DNA from: Bondarzewia mesenterica
Taxonomy: Eukaryota; Basidiomycota; Agaricomycetes; Russulales; Bondarzewiaceae
Length of the DNA: 64,000 bases
Direction of reading: 5' to 3'
Assembly: GCA_004802705.1 (NCBI GenBank)
Contig: SGPL01000042.1
Location: 20,503 to 84,502, forward strand
Position 1 is the first letter of the stretch. Each line of letters begins with the position of its first letter. Made by a program: the position numbers and the translations under genes. Under the pieces are notes generated by a model. It saw only the letters and a program-made list of their open reading frames with translations. It searched no databases and had not been told where the DNA came from. Shown one piece after another: positions 36,293-47,784 of this stretch.

Positions 36293-38640
36293 AGCAAATC
36301 AGATGTAGGATAATGGGAGCTGTGAGCGGCGAGGCAAGAGGAACTATCATCACTGTTTCCTCGATTTCTTATATCAGGCGCCCATCAGACCGTAGACGCT
36401 GTGCAGTTGTAGTCAGTCCGGCGACATTACGACATGAGCATTACAGTCGGGGGAATCAATATTGTGATCGCGTCGTGACGGGCTTTCCGACTGTGTCGCG
36501 ACATGAGCCAGAGCAATCTGCCTTGACGAAGACATGACATATGTACTTCAAATATAATAGACTCCCATAACTTACTTGTCTGCGCTTAAGCGACACATAA
36601 GTTCTATCCACATGTGCAGAAAAGCAAATGCGAGTGAAAGATATCAAAGATGGATTTTAGTTTCGTTGCAGTTATCCAAGCAGTCATGCATTCATGAGAC
36701 GGGAGAAATTGGGGAATCGAAAGACAATAAGGCGGTAGCAATAATCCGATCGAGTAGATTAAGAGAGATTGAGAGCTCCTGTCGGAAGCATTTTTCAGCA
36801 ATGTAAAGAGATGGTAAAGAGTGACTGCATCATTCAATCATGTGATCGTGTCCAAGTTAAATGCGTTGTGGAAGTTCGTGAGACATTTGACTGGGATTCT
36901 AGAATTCAGTACTTTGGTATTCATTGGCATTCAGTAGCGTAAAAACGTTCTAAGTCCTCGAGGCAGAACTCTCCAGGTCCGTACACACTCCTATTACATA
37001 GTGGGAGACATTTGATTGATGCGACGAATGAGGAATGACAATTCAATAAAATACATCATGACACATTCGATCTGTTGTACCATCTACGCTGGCTTGCAGA
37101 TCAAATACTGGGATTCACAATCCGCGATCACGCATGTGCACTCATGTGCATTGCATTCATCCTTGCGACCTTGCATACGTACTTGTCTTAACATAGTTCC
37201 CATCTTCTCAAGACGAGATAAGTCTCTGTACTCTACACCTCTGTACACCAGCTCATCGTCATCGATTGAAGCGGGCCCAAGCCGGGTGATCAAGAGCGCA
37301 GCGGTAGATCTATACTTATGGGCCTTCAATGAGGCCGCAACTCCGAAAATTTCGGAGCCGCTCCAAGCCCGCAGTAGGCTGGTGAGACGTATCTAGGCGT
37401 ATCTGCCTGTATCTGCGAGTATTGCCTTGCTTGCAAGTGCAAGGTGCTCTCCGTACTCATAAAGGCAGCACAAAAGTTGCAGGAACCATCAAATTTTCAA
37501 CACCCGTTCACGTGATAATACACGAGAACGGGAATGGCAAACAAGGAGCTCTGCTGCCGCAGGCGGCGCTTCTCGAGTTATTCGAGTTATTGATAACACG
37601 GATTCGAAATGTGAGTGAAGATGCTGGAAGATGTGATCAATAGGTCAACTGCGAATTTCTGATGAACTACTTCCGAATACCCCTGATTAGCTAACCAGTT
37701 ATTGGCATGTCACTGTGACATCCAGACATTGGCGCTGAACATTGAACATCGACTGGCGCTTTCTTGCACTTGCCTTGAACGTTTGAACAGGTAGGCATAT
37801 ATCAGCCCCGTCAAGATAGGTGAAGATCTATCCCGGTGGAGTCTCCAGTTGGCGCGCATCTCGAAGCGGCGGTTGTCTCAATGTCTAAGGGCGAAGCTGT
37901 GGCAGTTCGTTTGTCATGGGGCTGTGACAAGGACGTTGCGAGCCGCCCACGCGTTGGGCGCAGTCCTGGCGCATCTTCATGATGATGGCATGCACGAAGC
38001 AGTCGGCGGCTGGAAGAACCAGGGCTTTCTATGTAAGTATTCGGTTTTCCCCGACTTCTTGTTTACGTCGACTTTATCAAGAATTGACGCCTTTCGGCTC
38101 GATATCCAAGTGTACATAGGTGCCAGGTCGCCCTCTATAGACTTGATCCAAACGCCTTACGCTGTGATGCCAACGGCAGGCTGTCACCATTACTTATGAC
38201 CTCTCTTGATAGTCGCTGCATCGACGAACTTATGTAAGTCCCCCTGAGACTCCTGCTGACGACTGACGTGGCCACGAGCATGCCAGCGTAAGAGTCTTTG
38301 GAAAACATTCTTCCGAAGTTGGTTCAGCTCCTTACTTACCGTAGGGGAATGTCAAAACGAGCAGGAAACATTACTTCTGTGGTTATCACTGGTCCGACGT
38401 GATTCGATGTGATTCGAGCGGGTGGCAAAACAGGGTCTATCACCATCACGTTAGATGGCTGCTTCGGAAGATCGGGAGATTTGATTTTACGAGCACAGTG
38501 CATCAGCGATTGCACTGTCTACATATAAGCAGAAGATATGGGCGCAGGGCGACTGATAGTCCAACCGCACTTTGCAGTCCTTCTCCCTGCACGGTTTGCC
38601 TCCTTTCCCATTTCTTTTTTGACGTGTCCCTATTGTCGCC
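36293..38640. other. Long intergenic region, 2.3 kb
   Basis: Divergent upstream region of the reductase and the UbiA gene. Several short open frames occur but none has a recognisable domain. A microrepeat of CGTATCT / TGTATCTGCG words lies at 37386-37420. A CT-rich tract (38590-38620) lies just before the UbiA ATG, as is common in fungal promoters. I call no gene. Confidence 0.5.
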
Positions 38641-39990
38641 ATGGCTCCCCCTTCTGCCACCACACCACTCGTCAAGAAAGATGCCCCCAAGGCTGAGAAG
38701 CTTCCCTTCCCCCTTGGCCTCGTCTCCCCAGGTGTCAGGCCATACCTTGAGCTTATCCGTTTCCATAAGGCGGGTCTACTACTTGTCGGCTTGTCTCAAT
38801 TTCTCATCAGAATTTTCGTGTGTATATAGCCTACTGGAACAATTCTGATGTTCTGGCCATTTGGTTCGTGGTTTCATTGTGTTCTTTCCCCATGTAGTTA
38901 AACATGGCACTGACAACGTTGGTTACTTAGCATGGGGTCTTACGCTGGCGGCGTATCATACGGAACTTCCTCTCGACCGGTATTGGATCGAGCTTGCGAA
39001 ATCTCTCTTCGCAGCTTTCATCGTTCGTGGCTCTGCGTGCACAATCAACGATATCTTCGATCGCGAATTTGATGCCGGCGTCGGTTAGTACCTCTACGCC
39101 TTTTTTATGTCTTTTTGCTGCTGACTTCACTCACGATAGAAAGAACCAAGGGCCGCCCCTTGGCTAGTGGTCGTGTTTCTGTTTTTGCCGCAGTCGTGTA
39201 TTTGATCATTCAGTACATCGTTGGCATCATAGTCTATGTCTCTTACAACGACGTTGCTCTCTACGCTGCTGTTCTTCAACTTCTTCCTCTGTAAGGATCT
39301 CATGACATCTACCGATTTTTTGCGGATGCTCATCATTTTCTAAGCTTCCTCGTGTATCCCCTTATGAAGCGTATCACGTACTGGCCTCAAGCGTGGCTCG
39401 GTATTTGCATGAATTTCGGTCTCGTCGTGGCCTGGGCTGCAGTCACGGGCAGCCTCGATTACAAGCTACTCGGTGTCCTGATGGTCGGCACTTGGGGATG
39501 GACTATGCATTATGGTAAATCTCTTTGTCATCACCTGCCAAAGAAATATTATGCTGAAGTTGAATTCTCAAACAGATACCATTTATGCTTGCCAGGACCG
39601 CCGTGACGATGTCAAGGTTGGCGTCAAGTCGACAGCCGTCATGCTCGGCGATTACGTTCGCCCCTTCTGCTTCGTGCTTTCCATGATGTTCATCGGCACG
39701 CTTTACTACGCTGGCATCCTCAACAACCAGACCCCTTACTACTTCTGGATCTCCGTTGGCGGTACCGCCCTCCATATTTTCTGGCAATACGCCACTGTCG
39801 ACCTGGACTCCCCCGACAGCTGCGGTCGTGAGTGTAACTCTTTACTAGTACGAAGGGGATCAGACATTGATTATCTTCCGTCACAGTCAACTTCATCCGC
39901 AACGGTCACATGGGGTGGATCACCTGGGCGGGCATGATGATCGACTACCTCGTTAAGATTGACCAGCTCCCATTCAAGATGCCCTTCTAA
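38641..39990 (+). CDS. UbiA-type prenyltransferase (COQ2-like 4-hydroxybenzoate polyprenyltransferase)
   Basis: Integral membrane enzyme that joins an isoprenoid chain to an aromatic acceptor; in the ubiquinone pathway the acceptor is 4-hydroxybenzoate. Seven exons (38641-38769, 38830-38863, 38931-39083, 39140-39290, 39345-39514, 39576-39827, 39887-39990) total 993 bases, 330 residues. Motif 1 is N94 in NDIFDREFDAGVERTKGRPL, and motif 2 is DTIYACQDRRDDVKVGVKST; their Asp residues bind Mg-diphosphate. Around eight hydrophobic helices surround them. The first intron fits only a GC donor, which restores FHKPTGTILMFWPF. The N-terminus (MAPPSATTPLVKKDAPKAEK) is short and Pro/Lys-rich, not an obvious mitochondrial presequence. 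An extramitochondrial UbiA paralogue is therefore possible. Confidence 0.9.
38770..38829 (+). other. GC-AG intron in the UbiA gene
   Basis: The exon ends CCATAAG and the intron begins GCGGGTC and ends TATATAG. Removing these 60 bases yields His-Lys-Pro-Thr-Gly-Thr, the conserved opening of UbiA enzymes, and makes the seven-exon total an exact multiple of three. The nearest GT (GTCTAC, 38773) leaves the wrong phase. A GTCGGC donor further on keeps frame but adds four residues inside a conserved block. Confidence 0.65.
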
Positions 39991-40603
39991 GCGAGGTGCA
40001 TCTAGTAGAATTTGTCCTGGATTTATGGTAGGGCTGATGAAGTCCTCTAGAAGGCATCGGTCCAGGCGACCTGACGTGTTCACATTTCCACATCGTGCGA
40101 TTCTAGTACTGTTTGTATTTCGTGTGCAACTGCAAAATTCAGCCGAAATACGAATGTTTGTTCGCAGTCGCTTTCTTTCGGTGTATACTACACGGACGGC
40201 TTTTTGTGTCAGTACATACAGCAAGCCGTACCTTTGAGCCTGAGCTTGAAGCTTGTGCTTCAGCTTTAGAGCTGGTCAATTTCTAAATCAGAGCCCTCAA
40301 GAAGTTATAACACCGTTATGTAAGTACCTTACCTGGCGTGAACCAAGAAAATTTAAACTTCAAGGCACTTCTATTGTGCAGCTGGAAATCTGGGAAAGAT
40401 CATTCACATACTCGTCAGCGAAGTGCGTTGCAGAAGCGTTCAAGTTGGAGTTTGAGTGCTTGCAATACTGTAAAGACAGACTGATCAGCTAATACCAAGC
40501 ACGTTACACCGGTGATAATTATAAAAAGCAGAGTAAATAGTGGCTAACAGAGCCGGTGAATCCAACCTAGATACGCAATTTCTACAACAGTCCATCCGAA
40601 CAA
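39991..40603. other. Intergenic region between convergent genes
   Basis: Shared 3' flank of the UbiA and GT90 genes. A GAGCTTGAAGCTTGTGCTTCAGCTTTAGAGC-type imperfect inverted repeat lies near 40243-40273 and could fold as a hairpin. No gene is seen. Confidence 0.4.
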
Positions 40604-42911
40604 TCAAAGAGTGAAGTTCATTGAATCGCGATCGTCCGCCGATAATCTCGCGTATTCGAGGCATAGTCGGTAGACATAGGCTATTGCACGGTCAAGTCAG
40701 CAACCAGACGAACAGAGGAGATGCAATTCCCATATCTTACCCTCCATATCCACCTGTCGGCCGATAGTTTTTCTCCACTGTTTCCCAGCTCGAGCTATCC
40801 GACGTAGTCGCCTATCTCCATCAAGGGGTCGCCGACGAGCCATGGAAAGGTTCAACGATGTGGAATTCGCCGCATCAAGTGTTGAATTGGTGGCACCAGA
40901 AAAGTAAGTATGGATGTTATAAATCTCCTTGTATGAGGACGATAACGGAATATAATGCAGCCTGTGTGACGAAAGAAAAAGCATTTACAACCAAAATCAA
41001 GGATTTAAAAAGTTCTGAACATACCAAGGCTGTATCCAATCAGAGAAGAACTCGCGGTACACAGTCGATTTGATCACTGCGCTATCCGAAGCCAAGTAAG
41101 CGAAGAACTTGCCAGAATAGCTCATCCCGTCAAGATCGAGAATGTACTTGTGTGCCCAGCATTCTCGCAGCTGGACAGCATCGGCGAAGCGGTAGTCCAA
41201 CATTTGTTGTTGAAGACCGCCGGGATAGGATAGATGGTCTACGCTACTGACGAAGGCAACGTCCATAATTTCCTCGTTGAGCGCGTTGGTCGGCACTCTA
41301 GTGATAACATAATTCGACGAGCTTGGTGGGTCAGCGAAGACGATCGTTCGATTTTTGGTCGAGTTGTCACTGACGAGTCGAACAAATCTAATAGAACAAC
41401 ATGAGCCACTTGTCCAGCTGTTCATTAATCTCTCGGATCGTACCTGTGACGTTGATACTGGGGAGAGTACCCTGGCGGTGAGCTGCCACCCCCCGTCGTC
41501 GCCCCTCTCCAGAAAACCTTATCCGTCTTCTTCTCCCATGGTATCTCCATACTGTCTACCTCTTTCAAGAAATGATTGACTTCGTCATACGCATACGTAT
41601 AGCGTCTTGTTGTCCCATAATAGTAATGGCTTGGGATTTTGATATCACCATACCCCGAATTCTTCGCAGGCGACAAGATTGGGAAGGGGACAGGTACTGT
41701 GCGCCAATCAGAGAAAAAGTGGCCTTGGTAATAGTGTGCCCATGGATTGTTGCAAAATGAATATCGACCATCAACATCCCGAGCAAATTTGAAGTCGTTG
41801 CCGAGCACGTAAGTGGCATGCTCAAAATATGGTGTCGAGTCGTTGGCGACAATTCTTTTTGAACTCATGAGACGGCGAGCTGGGGAATTTGGAGGGCAAA
41901 TGTGCCTGTAGGCTTCCCATGCGTTTCCGCGCCCTTGCCAGTCTGCAACATGGAGGCCTCCACCGATCGTGCTGATAGCTCCTGTGCTCAGGTCAGGTCG
42001 TTCAGAATCCAAACGACTCCAAGGGACGTGACATACCTGCACTATCCTGCGTGATGTTGGGATACTCGCGATTCTCCCACGGTACAAGCACACGCCCTTC
42101 AGCCCTGGCATTGACAGCGAAGTCCATGTCTGGCAGCTACATGTGACAAAGGGTTTGACTTCAAAAGGAGCTGTACGTGAGTCCACAAGCCACGAACCGT
42201 ATGTTGAAATTTGGAAATCATGAGGAGAAAACTTTTCGCGCGCATGCTGATGTCGTCGTCATCGAAGGTAGGCTTAGTATTGATCGCCTCGGCCTCTCCA
42301 TCTCGAATCCTCACTAAATCGACAGAGGGTAGTTGCCCAGCCTAATATCGCGCGAATAAGGTTGTGGGTGTGAGACAAGACCATGCTCAAATCATGGATT
42401 TGACCGTTGTACATCCTATATATTCAAGTCCGCGGGAATAACTCACCTGAACAGCTTTCCGTCTGAATTCTGCACCAGTCATCTCCCAAAACGGCTCCAA
42501 ATCATCCATTAACCCGTCATACTCATCTACCATTCTCACATTATTCTCTTGGGCGAATTTCCACCAGGCGTCAAAGCCCTTCGGTGGGTCACGATGATAC
42601 CTCTTCTTGTATTCGGCGACAGCAGCCTCTATGGTCTGACTCTGCTTCGCGAGAAGCTTACGGAACTTGGTCTCCGCTTCCTCCATCAATTTTGAAATAG
42701 GATGCTGGGGAACGTGGCCCATAACTCTCGAGTTGGGTATGGAGACAGAATTGGAGGGAGAGGTGAGGGCAGCATTCTCGGGGAAGTTATCCTCCGCTGT
42801 GTAGCGGCCAGCGTACAGACCGGCCTGCGTGAAAGCGAACACAAGAACTCCTAGGAGGATATATACCCTACGATGCGTCCATGTCCCCTCAGAGATGTCG
42901 GGTGAAGACAT
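40604..42911 (-). CDS. Glycosyltransferase family 90 (CAP10/capsule-associated type)
   Basis: Golgi type II membrane glycosyltransferase, in basidiomycetes usually a xylosyl- or related transferase acting on glycans. The ATG is at 42911. The cytosolic tail is short (MSSPDISEGTWTHRR), then one hydrophobic anchor (VYILLGVLVFAFTQAGLYAG), a stem and a catalytic domain. CAP10/GT90 blocks: KGFDAWWKFAQENNVRMVDE, DVDGRYSFCNNPWAHYYQGH, IPWEKKTDKVFWRGATTGG, DVAFVSSVDHLSYPG, KYILDLDGMSYSGKFFAYLA and STVYREFFSDWIQPW, then LSSSYKEIYNIHTYF. It ends near LEYARLSADDRDSMNFTL. Seven or eight exons. The acceptor is unknown. Confidence 0.92.
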
Positions 42912-44065
42912 GAGCTGGCCAGGACGAATGGCGGATGGTGAGCAAGAAAGAAATGGCGAGACACCGCAGTGAGACCACCGGCGCTGTGACCGTCGAAGTG
43001 AGTGTAACTGCAGCTGCCTATTTTGGAAATTCTCGAATGGTCGGCATCATTTCTGCAAACATACCGTTTGTAAAGGAACATCAATCAAGAAAACAGTTCG
43101 GAAATGTTAATGATCACTGAAGCCATGGGCTGGTGGTCAGCCTGCAGACAGGTCGCTCTGATATACCGACCGCGCATGACGTGACTCATGAAAGATTCTC
43201 GGCGTTGAGCTACCCTGCACCTGAATTCAATGCCGGGCCTTCATCGACATCCATTGCCCTGGCCTGACCCTAGCCTTGGCTCCTTAGAAATACTCTCCCC
43301 AAATTCAAGGACAAGGTACACAAATATAGCTTCTCCACCATTTGGCTCACTCCTTCCAGCATGACGATTTCTCCACCTTGCGTCAAGAATACGTCCTTTT
43401 TTAAAAAATCATTTGAAGCATGTACCATCTTAACTACCTTTCAGACATCATTGTGGGGATTCGAACATCGTTGAAAAACCTTATTCGCGATCTTTTGGGG
43501 GGCTCGACTGCCCCATCTGCGAACTGGGAGATCATGGAAAACCAGGCCCTCGCTCAATTCAGGATGAAGAGGCTCATGGTGCACAAGAAACGTCCGAGCT
43601 AGTGCCTGCGACGAACTGTGTTGTAGATTTCGTGATTGCACCTCTTCTATCTTGACTCTGCAGGCCTACTCACTCCTTCCGATGTTGGAAGGATGCTCTG
43701 GTGGCAAGAGCCTGGGAAGGGTCAGGTAGGTATACCTTGAGCGCCCTTATCGTAGAATTCCCATCGTGTTTTGGGCGTACGTCTTATCCGGATGACACCT
43801 GTCTTGTGGGCTTGCGGTAAGGTGGTTCCTTACATCGAGTCATTGCCTCGTCGGCAGTCTAGTAATAAAGTCACAAAATCAAAACTTAATATGATGAAAG
43901 CCAAAACAGCTGGAGAAAAACGAGATAACAGTACGAAACAAGGACGCCCAGAAGCAGATGTCATTCTTCGAGATATCTTTCTAAGTTGGTAACAGTGGTG
44001 CCAATCTGGTCCAAATGCATACCTACTCAGGTCGAACATAAGAAAATCTGAGCGAACAGGCATGA
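42912..44065. other. Intergenic region, 1.15 kb
   Basis: 5' flank of the GT90 gene up to the WD40 relic. Short open frames (for example 43420-43602) carry no domain I recognise. No RNA gene can be supported. Confidence 0.5.
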
Positions 44066-44955
44066 TCAGTTTCGTACGCGGCCACCATAACTTCTCCCGA
44101 TGCTCTTCGCGAATCCAGAGGAAAATTGTGATTCAGGACCTACCAGCCGTCCATCTTCCGACATCGTGAAATGCACTGAGCGAGGAGATGGATCCGGGTC
44201 ATTCATGCAGAAGTCGATCAAGTATCGGCTTGTCAATGTATGACGCGGACGAGATGAAAAACTAATAACGGAAGGACGGTCAGCCGTCGAACAGAACGTA
44301 TAGGAATCGACAAAGAGATTATCACCAGATCCGGTTCGCATGTCCTCAATATCGAATTTGCATGGTTTGCTTGACAGCCACCTGGCTGGTCTTATCATTC
44401 GAGCCCGACGTGATGTATTTCTTGTTAGGTGAGGACGCGTCATGCCAATACCAACTGCCGCACTGCTCGTCTCTGCATCCCAGGCGCGGATAGTGTTGTC
44501 GTTCAAGCCTGGCACAATGCACATCCTGTCAGGCAAGTATACTACAGAATAGACCACGTCGGTGTGCCCCTGCAAAGGTCCACCGACTGTCACGCCGGTC
44601 TCTGCATCCCAGATGCTGATAGACCTGTCGTCCTAGCCCGGCGAGTACGCCACGGTACGGAGGGAATTAGCGTGTCCCTTCAGAATAATCTGAAGTAATG
44701 GCCAGATGCTGCAGACATTCGTAACATATGGTGTGCGACGAAATGACTCAGAAGAATGGACAAGCATGGCAGAGTTTGCTGGCATAAATGGGAGGGCAGA
44801 TAGTCAGATGTGCGGAGTGGATTGTAAAAAGAACCTTCCAAAACTTCGATCAAACTGCTGAGCGTACCGTAACGAATGTCGTTTCGGGGAATCCATGCAC
44901 CTTTATTGAGGCATAGATTGAGCTCTAGAGCTTTCGACGTGATCATGTCTATCAT
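44066..44955 (-). pseudogene. Relic of a NACHT-WD40 type protein
   Basis: Only fragments of beta-propeller repeats remain. Reading the minus strand: LKGHANSLRTVAYSPG, an in-frame TAG (about 44630-44632), DDRSISIWDAETGVTVGG, then LQGHTDVVYSVVYLPDR and NDNTIRAWDAETSS. These are WD40 repeats with the GH and WD dipeptides. Further on, SEDGRLVGPESQF resembles the tail that follows the propeller in Agaricomycete NLR-like proteins. The upstream frame (ALELNLCLNKGAW) may be the linker between NACHT and the propeller. No NACHT P-loop is found, and the propeller is one to two blades long. It looks like a decayed remnant of a family that is expanded and turns over quickly in these fungi. Confidence 0.6.
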
Positions 44956-45228
44956 TCACCTTTCGATGGCATAGTACAATGCTTGCCAAAGAAGCTACTC
45001 AAAAAGAAACCGTTCGATCTCTTTGACGAGCTCAGCATCGAAGGGTGTCTCGTGGAGGTGGGTTGCCCAAGAGTAAGAAAGCTCGGGTGAAATTGAGTCT
45101 GCGACCCATTCTTGAGTCAGACTCCCGGAGGGATGTGAACGTCGATTGGTCACGTGATAAAAAAGCCGTGTGTTCGTGGCTCACATCTTTGCCTCCAAGC
45201 ATCATCCTGTCGCAATACTATCTCAAAA

Positions 45229-46708
45229 ATGCCTCCCTCCACGTCAAAGTCTTCATCACTCGCACAGTTAATGGCACTCTCAGTGCATCGCCGACTCGGA
45301 TCGATGCCTCCGCGAGCGAAGGCGGAGGAGTGGCTCGAATGGTACCTTGGCCTGGAGTGCTTCCTGGTGAGTCCTAAATTTCGCTCTATCAAATCTCATG
45401 TGATTTATCTCAGTCGCTCATGAAGAGCGAGCTTAGTGCAGCTAAGGCGAAGGAAGGATGGACCGGGTACACAATTCCCCACGCGACTGCCAACGAGAAG
45501 TGGGCCATCCAGGAGCTGGAAGCCTGCAAGGACCACGCGAAACAGTTCCGCCAGCCTCCTCATCAAGATACTCCTCCCCCAACGCATATACCCCAAGATG
45601 GCGCGCGATCGGATAACGCGACCTACGTGAGTCCTCGCCCACACAAGAAGGCACCTCCTCCAGAGGCCCCTGTTGGCGCCATGGAGGTCGATGTCGGAGC
45701 CGAGGATATAGATTTCGGTGCCATGGAGGTCGATTCAAGTGCCATGAAAGTCGATTCGCATGCGGAAACCCCCAAGCTTAAGCAAAAGAAGACAAAGGTG
45801 AGTACACCTTTCCCGCCTTGTGATCCCTACATCCTTGAAGTCCGTGATTGCCACAGGAGACATCAAACATCAACATACCTCCTTGCCTTAATTGCATTGA
45901 GAAAGGTACTGAGTGTTCCAAGATCACAGGATCGAAGGGTCGATGCGCGGCGTGCGTGGCATGCGCGCATAGGAGGATCGCATGCCCCCTCGTGCAGCGA
46001 GGGGAAAGGGGTAAGAAGCGCAAGGTGGACGGCGCTCAGCAGGACAACACTGCTGGGACTAGCGGGTCCTCAAAGCGGATAAGGCTCTTACTTAAAAATC
46101 GGTCTTCAAGCTCAGAGACGGAGGTCATCGAGGACTGCCAAGTCGCACCTGTAAGTGCGGTACAAGCCGCGAGGTCTGGGGAGGCGGACAGAGACGTTCT
46201 CGCGCGCGTATTGGTCTACGCCTCTGATGTCCATATCGTCAACGATTCGAGCCGGGACGACGAGGGCGAGAGTGGAGTGCTAAGGCACTCCGCCTTGGAA
46301 AAGGGTAAGGGAAAGAAAATCTTGCCCAAGCCCGGTGAGTTCCACTCACCATTCAGATTTTCCCCCACTAACCACAGAGCGCTGGTAGAGGAGGAATACG
46401 TCCGTGCGCTCACGGAGAAGGTTGACGGGTACGACCCCGTAGAGAAGGACGTCTGCGCAGCGGTAGAGAAGCATGACGGCAGCACGGCGGAAGAGGAGCA
46501 TCGAGGACGCGCGGCGGAAGAAGCGCTTGGAGAAGATGTTGGCGACCCGACGCCGCGGGACTATGTTTTCCCCGCGCAGTTACAGGATGCGTTGAAAGAC
46601 GTGCTGAAGTATATTCATGATGGAATGAAGATGCTTGGGCACGCGGAGGCGATCATCCGGATCATCCAACGGTACAGTGACACTCCCGAGATTGTACGAT
46701 CTGATTGA
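45229..46708 (+). CDS. Unknown protein with a seven-cysteine cluster
   Basis: I do not recognise a named family. Exons of about 45229-45366, 45413-45799 and 45857-46708 join into one frame; a possible fourth intron (46336-46378) is optional. The protein starts MPPSTSKSSSLAQLMALSVH with EEWLEWYLGLECFL, then a Pro-rich segment with acidic repeats of the type GAMEVD (45680-45760). Next is a cysteine cluster with spacing C-x2-C-x6-C-x9-C-x2-C-x2-C-x6-C (CLNCIEKGTEC and CAACVACAHRRIAC), followed by a basic stretch GERGKKRKVD that could be a nuclear signal. A Ser-rich and Glu-rich C-terminal half ends in a helical DALKDVLKYIHDGMKML. Similar zinc-knuckle-like layouts are common in lineage-specific Agaricomycete proteins. 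A DNA- or RNA-binding role is only a guess. Confidence 0.6.
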
Positions 46709-47784
46709 CCTTATGGAATCCCAACTCTCGCGACGACGTGTTTGTTCTCCCGCATGTCGCGTTTCTCTTTCGCCTGACTATTTTCATTATACAGTGTTAT
46801 TTAACATATTCAGCACCTCACATATACCTGCCATTCATGGACAGTCTGGAGACAAATTAAATCTGTCTGAGGAGAAAAGACAGAACTATACCACCTGAAT
46901 CTTGTGACCACAAAAATCACACACACAGAGTGTAAAAATGTTGCTCAAGTGAAGTACACACCCGTACTGTTACAGGGATTCTGTGGATCAGGTGGTGCTT
47001 GCGATCGAGGAAGACGCACCGGGTCACAGGCGCGCCACCGACGTGTCTGAGGGCGCCTTCTGAGTCGTGCATGCCAGTCAACGAGTTTCCATATATCTAG
47101 GGGAGAAGGAGAAAAGACGTGGAACTCACAAGGTGAATATCCCGTTTCACTCAACGGCACCTCTCCCAGCGCTTGCACCTCGTCCGTATCCTTCCCGACC
47201 TCCTCAACGACCACCGACGCGTCGAACCTTCCCTCCCATCTTGAATGGCATGGTTCCGACTCGAGGAAACCCAGATATGTGAAATGGCATCTGGCGATGG
47301 AACGTGATAGAACACATTGCACATGACGGAGATCTACACTGGGTTTTCTCTTCGACGCACAAGGAAGTCAGATGTGTGACACGGGTATCATACATCTGCT
47401 ACTTGAAGTTGAAAACGTCAAGACGGACCCGTCTCCTTCCCCTCCAGAAAGGGACCAAATCAGCGTAAATTTGCACCAATTTGGGATGCAACCTGAGGGT
47501 TTGAACGATAGAAACGGTATGGCCCAAGTCAGTCAAGTCGAGTCGCGGACTCTTTTACAAGACTCCGATACCTCGCGGCATTCTTCGAGTGGTCTCACTT
47601 GCAAGTCCTCTAAGCTCGAGCTCCTGCGAGTCACGGCGCCGCCCACATCTGGGCTTTCAGAAACCTTACTCAAAGAAAGACGTAAAAGCTATTTGAGAAC
47701 AAGTATCACCAAGATCAGTGACTTTTTTCTTATTATTGAAACAGACTGACTCTCTGGACTTGCCAATGTAGCCATTCAATGATT
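46709..47784. other. Intergenic region, 1.1 kb
   Basis: A minus-strand open frame (46945-47322, 125 codons) and a plus-strand frame (47372-47749, 125 codons) occur here. Neither has a recognisable domain or clear introns, so I do not call them genes. Confidence 0.4.

Noticed and set aside
37849..38199. Open frame of 116 codons upstream of the UbiA gene
   Set aside because: No domain, no homology pattern I recognise, and it would sit in the promoter region; treated as chance.
43455..43475. GGGGATTCGAAC, which resembles the antisense T-arm of a tRNA
   Set aside because: The flanking bases do not form a T-stem, and no acceptor, D or anticodon arms fit on either strand.
44429..44698. Plus-strand open frame over the WD40 relic
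   Set aside because: It is the antisense shadow of the WD40 repeats, which are clear on the minus strand.
46945..47322. Minus-strand open frame of 125 codons
   Set aside because: No recognisable domain, no supporting introns or promoter context, and strong codon skew is absent.
47372..47749. Plus-strand open frame before the GMC pseudogene
   Set aside because: It does not resemble a GMC N-terminus or any other family, and runs out of frame with the FAD motif.
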